Below, piece by piece: positions 58,425-64,000 of a DNA stretch of 64,000 nucleotides. Position 1 is the first letter of the stretch. The number at the start of each line of letters is the position of its first letter. The DNA is from Phocaeicola coprophilus (GTDB taxonomy: Bacteria; Bacteroidota; Bacteroidia; Bacteroidales; Bacteroidaceae). The stretch covers positions 90,869 through 154,868 of the forward strand of contig JACJJM010000005.1 in NCBI GenBank assembly GCA_016900015.1, given 5' to 3'. Made by a program: the position numbers and the translations under genes. Below the pieces are notes generated by a model, which was not told the origin of the DNA, did no database searches, and saw nothing but the letters and a program-made list of their open reading frames with translations.

Positions 58425-59060
58425 TCATATTACTATATTCACTTCCGCAGGTGGCCCCGGCAATTCCAAAGAATCTGTTGTTCCCACACTTTTTCCTCCC
58501 ACACCTATAACATCAGAAACCCAAACAAAGAATTTCTTAAACGATGTGGCATCCATTGTATCAAGCGTAAACACTTGGTCTGTGAGCTTTTTTAACGGTT
58601 CTATCTTTGCTTTAGGACCGGCTGCACAAGCAATTATGCTTGCAAAATTTTTATTTTTTACTTTGGGGATGATATTCTCATAAACCTGAATGTCAGAAGG
58701 CTTGCCATCAGTTAACACGAAAAGTAATGGACGCCAATCGCCCTTTTGTTCAGGTGTACCCTTTTGAACTTCTACTTCAATCCGATTGCAAAGCATTTCC
58801 AATGCCTTTCCAAGAAATGTCGGGCCTGAATCCGGCGTGATGATATTGGGTATCTGTAAGTCAGCAAGTTCAGTCAAAGGCAAAATCTGATTTACTTCCC
58901 TGTCAAAAGTTATTATGCTTATACAAACAGTTTCCAGCGCATATGGGTCTTGACGGAGAGTCGCAATCATATCTGACAAACCGACCTTGACACTTTCTAT
59001 CGGTTCTCCCTTCATAGATCCGCTGGTATCAATCAAAATATATACAGGTAAATGTCTCAT
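58425..59060 (-). CDS. TerY-like vWA protein (211 aa)
   Basis: Compact vWA domain: MRHLPVYILIDTSGSMKGEPIESVKVG (MIDAS DTSGSM at residue 12), FVLTDGKPSDIQ near 115, and an ending ELPGPPAEVNIVI similar to its neighbour. Length and sequence fit TerY. It ends seven bases before the preferred start of the next vWA gene. Confidence 0.9.
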   Translation of the reverse strand: MRHLPVYILIDTSGSMKGEPIESVKVGLSDMIATLRQDPYALETVCISIITFDREVNQILPLTELADLQIPNIITPDSGPTFLGKALEMLCNRIEVEVQKGTPEQKGDWRPLLFVLTDGKPSDIQVYENIIPKVKNKNFASIIACAAGPKAKIEPLKKLTDQVFTLDTMDATSFKKFFVWVSDVIGVGGKSVGTTDSLELPGPPAEVNIVI

Positions 59061-59121
59061 TCTTGATAAAGTTTATAGCATAAGTGGCACAAATTGTTTC
59101 GTGCCACTTTGCTTTGTTTCT

Positions 59122-59760
59122 TTACACAACGATATTTACTTCTGGAGGTGGAGGCGGTAGCTCGCTCATTGATGCAACATCGCCGTGAGTATCCTCAACT
59201 TTTTGGCTGCCTGTACTGATGCTTGCGCTTACCCATTTGAAGAACGCCTTAATCGTTGCGCTGTCGGCTGTATCAAGCTGAACGACATTTTCTGTAATCT
59301 GCTTTAATGTGTTCGTGTTAGCACCTTGCCCTGCGGCACAAGCTACGACCATACCGAATTTTCTTTTCTTGAACTCGTCAAGCCCCTTTTGCAAATCATC
59401 TGTAGGTTCACCATCTGTCATAAGAAAAACCAAAGGCTTCCAATCTCCTTTGACTTCTTGTGTGGTTTTGACAATTTCGGTATCAACCTTTTGTGCAAGC
59501 AAGGTCAGTGCTTCGCCCAAAGCAGTACATCCGCTTGCTTCAATTTGGGGTTGTTGAAAAGCCGACAATTCTGTAAGAGGTGTTACCTGTTGAGCCACAG
59601 AATTGAAAGTTATGATACTAATATATGCTGTTTCAAGAGCATAAGGGTCTCCTCGTAAAGTTGAAATAAGTGTCTGGACACCATTTTTGACCGCCTCTAT
59701 CGGTTCTCCGTACATAGAGCCGGATGTATCCAATAACAAATAAACTGGTAATCTTCTCAT
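59122..59760 (-). CDS. TerY-like vWA protein (212 aa)
   Basis: Paralogue of the downstream vWA genes: MRRLPVYLLLDTSGSMYGEPIEAVKNG (MIDAS DTSGSM), FLMTDGEPTDDLQKGL near 115, and an ending PPPPEVNIVV. Together with the other two it makes three tandem TerY copies, probably from local duplication. Classic Ter operons have one or two. It lies 4 bases downstream of the TerD-like gene. Confidence 0.9.
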   Translation of the reverse strand: MRRLPVYLLLDTSGSMYGEPIEAVKNGVQTLISTLRGDPYALETAYISIITFNSVAQQVTPLTELSAFQQPQIEASGCTALGEALTLLAQKVDTEIVKTTQEVKGDWKPLVFLMTDGEPTDDLQKGLDEFKKRKFGMVVACAAGQGANTNTLKQITENVVQLDTADSATIKAFFKWVSASISTGSQKVEDTHGDVASMSELPPPPPEVNIVV

Positions 59761-59764
59761 TGCT

Positions 59765-60448
59765 CTATTTCGAATATGAAGTTAATATTCTCTTTACTGT
59801 TTGCCGAAGGTCATTTTGGTCATCAAAGGCATCACCAATGGCTGCAAATTTCCAATCACCATTCCGACGATATAGCTTACCCATAATGAGAGCATTCTTC
59901 CCCATGAACTGGTTTTCCTTTGCAACATCATATTGTGCAAAAATGGATTTCACCTTTTTAGGAGTTCCTTCATACATACGAATTGCAACATATGGGATTT
60001 TTTGAAAGTCTATATTCCTTGGTTGGTATATGTTCAAGAAGAAAAATATCTGGTCTATTGCAGGATTGACTTTCGTAAGGTCAACGGTTATTATCTCATT
60101 GTCCAATCCATCGTCACCGCCCTTATCTCCTTCCGTATCATCGGGAGTGTGGTACATAGATTTATCTGCCGACCAATCTTTCCCTATGGGAAGTCCTGCG
60201 GCTTGGAAAAACTCTTTTTTATATAAAGGGGAATACAGCGTGTCAACAAGTTTGCCGTTGCTGTCGGTCATAACACAGCTTAAGTCTACATCTACATCGA
60301 GTTCCTCTTTTTTTGTTCCAAATCCTAAGAAGCCTGTTTTTTCAACAACAATAGCTCCCCAATTACACCCAACACAAAAGTTGGTGAGTTTTGCTCCATT
60401 ATCTTTTTCAAGATTAATGCGCTGACCTTTTTCTAATCGTATTGCCAT
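59765..60448 (-). CDS. TerD-family protein, divergent (227 aa)
   Basis: The most divergent of three TerD-type proteins. It starts MAIRLEKGQRINLEKDNGAKLTNFCVG, with the typical opening xxIxLxKGQ. It has an extended insert around residues 40-110 (GFGTKKEELDVDVDLSCVMTD...GDKGGDDGLDNEIITVDLTKVNP). The Asp-rich calcium-binding region is partly kept (VDVDLS, DDGLDNE). TerD domains bind Ca2+ and act in a stress or phage-inhibition response linked to tellurite resistance; the exact role is not established. Confidence 0.85.
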   Translation of the reverse strand: MAIRLEKGQRINLEKDNGAKLTNFCVGCNWGAIVVEKTGFLGFGTKKEELDVDVDLSCVMTDSNGKLVDTLYSPLYKKEFFQAAGLPIGKDWSADKSMYHTPDDTEGDKGGDDGLDNEIITVDLTKVNPAIDQIFFFLNIYQPRNIDFQKIPYVAIRMYEGTPKKVKSIFAQYDVAKENQFMGKNALIMGKLYRRNGDWKFAAIGDAFDDQNDLRQTVKRILTSYSK

Positions 60449-60460
60449 ATTAAAATCAGA

Positions 60461-61150
60461 TTAAGTATATTTTTCAACTAATTCTTCAAGACCGCCATGA
60501 TGTCCAATGCCTGTTGCCTGAATTTTCCATTCTCCTTTGTGGCGATATAACCTGCAAAATTCAATGGAAGCACAAGCTGAAAAATCTTCGGTTAAATCAT
60601 AGACAAACTCTCCTTGCCCCTCGGCTTCCTGCCCAGGTTTATAAAGACGGACGTAAGCACGTTCTACTTGCCCGAAATTCTGTTTGCGCTCTTTGTATTT
60701 ATGTATGCTTACAGTTATTATTATTTCCTGTATGTCAGCCCTAACTTTCGAGAGGTCTATATCCATTGTTTCGTCATCGCCATCTTCCGAAGTTGAACCG
60801 TCCTCGTCGTCAATAGCCCCTATAACCGACATTTCGGGGTCAACAGGGCGTGATTGTGCCCTCATTTCATCATTCGTCGTCCACACAGTATATGGGTATA
60901 TCTTGCGTGGTTCGACCAACTCGCCCTTGTTTTTCCCTTCGAGATAAACCTTCAGCCGTTTTTCGGAATTATAAAAAACCAAGTAATCGTCTGCTGGGAT
61001 TTTATGGGTAGCATTAACCATGAAAGCCGAAACGTCAAGGTCGAAATCGTCATCCGACGAAGCATCTTCATTCACGTCCCAGCCAAGCCCAACATGAAAA
61101 ATATTCATGTTGAGCACATGGTTCTGTCCCTTAACAAGATTTATAGGCAT
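60461..61150 (-). CDS. TerD-family protein (229 aa)
   Basis: MPINLVKGQNHVLNMNIFHVGLGWDVNEDASSDDDFDLDVSAFM carries the TerD signature and a strongly acidic calcium-binding loop, with a second acidic cluster (IDDEDGSTSEDGDDETMDIDLSKV) near 135-150. The C-terminal part CRLYRHKGEWKIQATGIGHHGGLEELV is typical. Twelve bases upstream of the divergent TerD and four bases downstream of the next one. Confidence 0.9.
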   Translation of the reverse strand: MPINLVKGQNHVLNMNIFHVGLGWDVNEDASSDDDFDLDVSAFMVNATHKIPADDYLVFYNSEKRLKVYLEGKNKGELVEPRKIYPYTVWTTNDEMRAQSRPVDPEMSVIGAIDDEDGSTSEDGDDETMDIDLSKVRADIQEIIITVSIHKYKERKQNFGQVERAYVRLYKPGQEAEGQGEFVYDLTEDFSACASIEFCRLYRHKGEWKIQATGIGHHGGLEELVEKYT

Positions 61151-61153
61151 GAT

Positions 61154-61711
61154 TTATTGATATTTGTTGACCAATGCTTGCAATCCACCTTTGTTACCTA
61201 TGCCCATAGCTTCGAACTTCCATTCTCCACCACGGCGATACAAACGCCCAAACTCAACGGCTGTTTCAATGGAGAAATCCTCGTCCAAATCATAGCGTGC
61301 TATCTCTTCGTTGGTGATTGAATTGTAGATGCGTATATAAGAGTTTCTAACCTGCCCAAAATTCTGTTTCCTTTCGTCTGCCTTATAAATTGTAGCAACA
61401 AACAGAATCTCCTGAATGGAAGGGTCAACTTTTTGCAGGTCAACATTCAATGTTTCATCATCCCCTCCATCACTATTGCCTCCAGTAGTGTCATCACCAG
61501 TAGATTCCACTGCCCCATCTGGAGATTTCGGATTATTATAGAATATGAAATAATCGTCATTGGGAATTTTCTTGTTGCTTCCCAACATAAATGCCGAGGC
61601 ATCCAAATCGAAATCAAAACCTGTACCTTCATTCGGATCCCATCCGAGACCTACACTAACTTTAGATAGACCTATGCCTATCCGCTGTCCTTTTTCCAAT
61701 GTAATTGCCAT
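61154..61711 (-). CDS. terD: TerD-family protein, canonical (185 aa)
   Basis: Closest to canonical TerD: MAITLEKGQRIGIGLSKVSVGLGWDPNEGTGFDFDLDASAFML, an acidic loop GGNSDGGDDETLNVDLQKVDP, and GRLYRRGGEWKFEAMGIGNKGGLQALV at the end. It is slightly shorter than usual. First of three TerD genes in the operon and second gene after the TerB-like one, with 111 bases to that gene. Confidence 0.92.
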   Translation of the reverse strand: MAITLEKGQRIGIGLSKVSVGLGWDPNEGTGFDFDLDASAFMLGSNKKIPNDDYFIFYNNPKSPDGAVESTGDDTTGGNSDGGDDETLNVDLQKVDPSIQEILFVATIYKADERKQNFGQVRNSYIRIYNSITNEEIARYDLDEDFSIETAVEFGRLYRRGGEWKFEAMGIGNKGGLQALVNKYQ

Positions 61712-61822
61712 AATCGTATTTGCTTAAATTTTTACTCAAAATTAGGCAACAAGTATTTGATTTACAGAAATCTGCAATATTACACCCACTAAAGGGAAAA
61801 TCGCCTGCAAAAAGTTGCAAGG

Positions 61823-63220
61823 TTATAAGGCCAATACCTGACTCCAAAAAGCAGAATCCTCAAAACGGCAAATTTGCTTTGCTTGCATATCGTAACATAG
61901 ACACAATTCCGGAGGAATGGCTACACAGTAATTGCCAAAAAGATTTCGTTGAACCAAGTAGTCATCGGCATTGCTTAACAATTCTCCGATTTGGCGAATT
62001 TGTTGTTTAATCAGACTTAACATTGGCAACCTGTTTTCCGAAAGATATATTTTCGGAGCACGAGATTTATCGCCACCAAAACCTTCATAAATCATCTCAT
62101 ATTTTAGCTGTATGAGTTGCATACGGTGGTCAAATCTTTTTAGAGCCTTGGCGTTTTCCGGTTTGCTGAAATTTATTCCGCCACTTCCTGATTCCAATAA
62201 GAATAAGGCATATAAGGCTTTCTCTCTTCTATGAAGTTTTGATAACTTTATTTCGGCCTCAGGCAAGAGAATCTCTCCATGAAGCAGGTCTATAACAACA
62301 CTGCTTCTGACGCCTTTTCTATCTGTAAATATGTCAAATACCTGCTTGTAGTAACCGCGATAAACAAATCTTTCCTTGCCTTCAAAAGAAGGATTCAATA
62401 CTCTTGGCTTATACAGTTTCATGAACAAGTCTGTAAAATCCCTTGCTATATTGAGAGCGTCCTTTTCGAGAGTTATCGAAAGAAAATTTGAGTATATCTT
62501 ACCTTCAACAAGCGAATCGTTTATACACAAAAGCATCGACGGTAACGATTCGTCCAAGTCTTTGAGATTCATTTTCCCGACAATGCCTTCCTTGCAGAAG
62601 TCAGAAGTATTCAACGAGGTTAACTGCCGTATCATATCTCCCATCTGTCTCTCTGAAATTTTAGGATACAGAAATGAAAGCAATGACAATAGCTTACTTT
62701 GTGGCAATGACTTATAATGCTCGCATACCTTTGGAAGATAGACAAAGTTCAAACCTATCAATCGGAATTCATTGGATATTTCCCTATAAGCATCAGAAAT
62801 TTCCTTGTTTGCCTCCTTGTAATATTCCCCTTCAATATAAAGTATCTGTGATTTTTCGGCTAACGTATTATTGGGTAAAACAGTTGAATATATTTCAGCG
62901 TGTGTGAAATATTTTTCAGACAAACAAGCTATTATGGCAAGTACAATAAGTCCTTCTTCTCTACTAAAAGCGTTGTCAGACAAGGCTAAATTGTAAAAAT
63001 CTCCAATAATGTCATGGATTAGGTTTGGAGATAAATTCTTTAACAGGCAAACAGCATCGGACAAAGTCATGGAATCGCCCATAGCTTCGTCTTCTTTCGT
63101 TATGCGGTACTTGTCTTTGATTTCATCCAAGTAATCAATTTCTCGTAAGTCGATAATAGAATCAGCTTTCACAATGTCTGAAACTATCCGCATAATGCCA
63201 GCACGTTCATTCTGCTTCAT
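61823..63220 (-). CDS. TerB-like protein with long C-terminal extension (465 aa)
   Basis: Residues ~1-125 look like a TerB-type all-helical domain: IMRIVSDIVKADSIIDLREIDYLDEI, then MTLSDAVCLLKNLSPN and a second half FYNLALSDNAFSREEGLIVLAIIACL, with acidic residues in the positions typical of TerB metal binding. The remaining ~340 residues are unlike TerB and not recognised. It is the first gene of the 12-gene minus-strand operon. As the most promoter-proximal gene it may be a sensor. Confidence 0.7.
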   Translation of the reverse strand: MKQNERAGIMRIVSDIVKADSIIDLREIDYLDEIKDKYRITKEDEAMGDSMTLSDAVCLLKNLSPNLIHDIIGDFYNLALSDNAFSREEGLIVLAIIACLSEKYFTHAEIYSTVLPNNTLAEKSQILYIEGEYYKEANKEISDAYREISNEFRLIGLNFVYLPKVCEHYKSLPQSKLLSLLSFLYPKISERQMGDMIRQLTSLNTSDFCKEGIVGKMNLKDLDESLPSMLLCINDSLVEGKIYSNFLSITLEKDALNIARDFTDLFMKLYKPRVLNPSFEGKERFVYRGYYKQVFDIFTDRKGVRSSVVIDLLHGEILLPEAEIKLSKLHRREKALYALFLLESGSGGINFSKPENAKALKRFDHRMQLIQLKYEMIYEGFGGDKSRAPKIYLSENRLPMLSLIKQQIRQIGELLSNADDYLVQRNLFGNYCVAIPPELCLCYDMQAKQICRFEDSAFWSQVLAL

Positions 63221-64000
63221 TGCCGAGTCAAAGTGCGGACTTGATTCCCGGCAAGCCTGCTGTTACACAAAAAGATTTAGACAAAAGAAAAGCGTGGGAA
63301 TCATGCTTGTTACTCGTCCCACACATAGAGGCTCTGGCATCGCCCTGTTAGTCGAAACGAGCAACGCCGAAGCCCACGCCGATATGTATATAAACGAACA
63401 TGATGCAAACAACCGACAAAGTCTGCCTGCATACAATCAATCGGATATAACATACCCATGGACATCTACCGTTGCTTTGAATTTGACTAACAATTCGAAA
63501 CTGCCAGATTTCTATGTGTCAAGAACAAAGCGTCAAGTAAACGCCTTCACATTTTGTCAGTCCTCAATCCCGACCCATAGCCCGCTGTATCCATTGTTAG
63601 GATGACAACCCGGCGTGAGCAGTCTTTTTCTATACGCAAACCCTTTTGAAAGGATGAGCTTAGAAAAAAAGTCGAGGATTGTTACAAAGATAACCAATTG
63701 CAACTTAAACCAAGAAAGAAATATGAAAAAGTTTATTATTGCAGAACTAATTTAGTCTTGAACTTGACGAACGCCAAATGCTGCCACGCAAGTGCGAAGC
63801 GGTTGGATTATGCCGGACTTCGCTTTTCTTTGCAGCACGGACGCTTGGAACAGACGTTACGGTTTCGGCGGATAACGCCACTCCCGACCACGTGCTGCCA
63901 CAAGCTGCCACCAAACAGCAAAGTCCTGACTTCGTCACTATAAAAACATCAAATTTATAATATATTGATAGATAATGTTTTGTAACTTTGCATACCCTGA
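63221..64000. other. 780-base region upstream of the Ter operon, no convincing gene
   Basis: All frames are broken by stops. The plus-strand frame at 63,174-63,605 lacks a ribosome-binding site and overlaps the TerB start. The sequence near 63,770-63,950 is GC-richer than the rest. The promoter of the Ter operon must lie here, reading leftwards, but no clear TAnnTTTG is seen close to the 63,220 start. Confidence 0.45.
63983..63990 (+). promoter_or_regulatory. -7 element TAACTTTG at the right edge
   Basis: Exact TAnnTTTG match, ten bases before the window end, pointing right, so a plus-strand gene probably starts just outside the window. The nearest TTG (63,965-63,967) is only 15 bases upstream. 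Confidence 0.4.

Noticed and set aside
63174..63605. 143-aa plus-strand frame upstream of the Ter operon
   Set aside because: Overlaps the TerB-like start on the opposite strand, no ribosome-binding site and no recognisable motif.

Overview
This window is Bacteroidota (Bacteroidales-type) chromosomal DNA. It repeatedly carries the Bacteroidota promoter hexamer TAnnTTTG. Its gene families are also typical of that group: a DUF4369/TlpA thioredoxin protein, an AsmA-like protein, a subclass-A2-like beta-lactamase, a YidE-type transporter and a Pit transporter with a PhoU-like tail. The species cannot be fixed. The core block (about 23.6-44.7 kb) looks more GC-rich than the Ter region on the right.

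Region 1 (1-23,610) is the right end of a prophage, probably with a short-tailed (podovirus-like) virion. It opens with the frameshifted 3' end of a DNA cytosine methyltransferase, followed by about a dozen small co-directional accessory genes ending with a DUF3127 protein (3,967-4,245). A single hairpin separates these from a convergent operon (22,628 to 4,307, minus strand). That operon encodes two small internal-virion-like proteins and one 5,528-residue polyvalent protein. The giant protein carries, in order, membrane-like segments, an LPD3-like domain, a pyrophosphatase-like domain, an N6-adenine methylase, a Strawberry-notch-type helicase, a putative ADP-ribosyltransferase-like region, a HExxxH metallopeptidase-like domain and an LPD38-like C-terminus. 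The element ends at a 50-bp copy of the 3' half of a tRNA-Arg(UCU) gene, followed by that tRNA's own terminator. No integrase is visible.

Region 2 (23,611-47,520) is host core. It holds a YidE-like transporter, a Pit phosphate transporter, a convergent intergenic region with a striking four-copy GATGTACATC array, rfbAB (dTDP-glucose synthesis) and a small metallophosphoesterase. Next come the five genes of the uncharacterised STM4011-STM4015 cluster, with the STM4011 radical SAM protein fused to a HAD phosphatase. These are followed by a cytidylate-kinase-like protein, a TlpA-like thioredoxin, an AsmA-like protein with a beta-lactamase, a TPR-SUFU-DUF2185 protein, a DUF169 protein, an apparently orphan HpaII-type restriction enzyme, a probable small RNA, an unknown protein and a GNAT acetyltransferase.

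Region 3 (47,527 to the right edge) appears to be a genomic island inserted in the 3' end of a second tRNA gene; a 22-bp T-loop/acceptor remnant survives. It carries an AlbA_2 (Schlafen-type) regulator, a TIR protein, a 1-kb non-coding stretch with an array of hairpins, and a long minus-strand stress operon. From 5' to 3' the operon reads TerB-like, TerD x3, TerY-like vWA x3, PP2C phosphatase, protein kinase, two small proteins and a P-type Ca2+ ATPase. This is a TerY-phosphatase-kinase module joined to TerD proteins, with a calcium pump where terC is often found. The final 780 bases hold no convincing gene.
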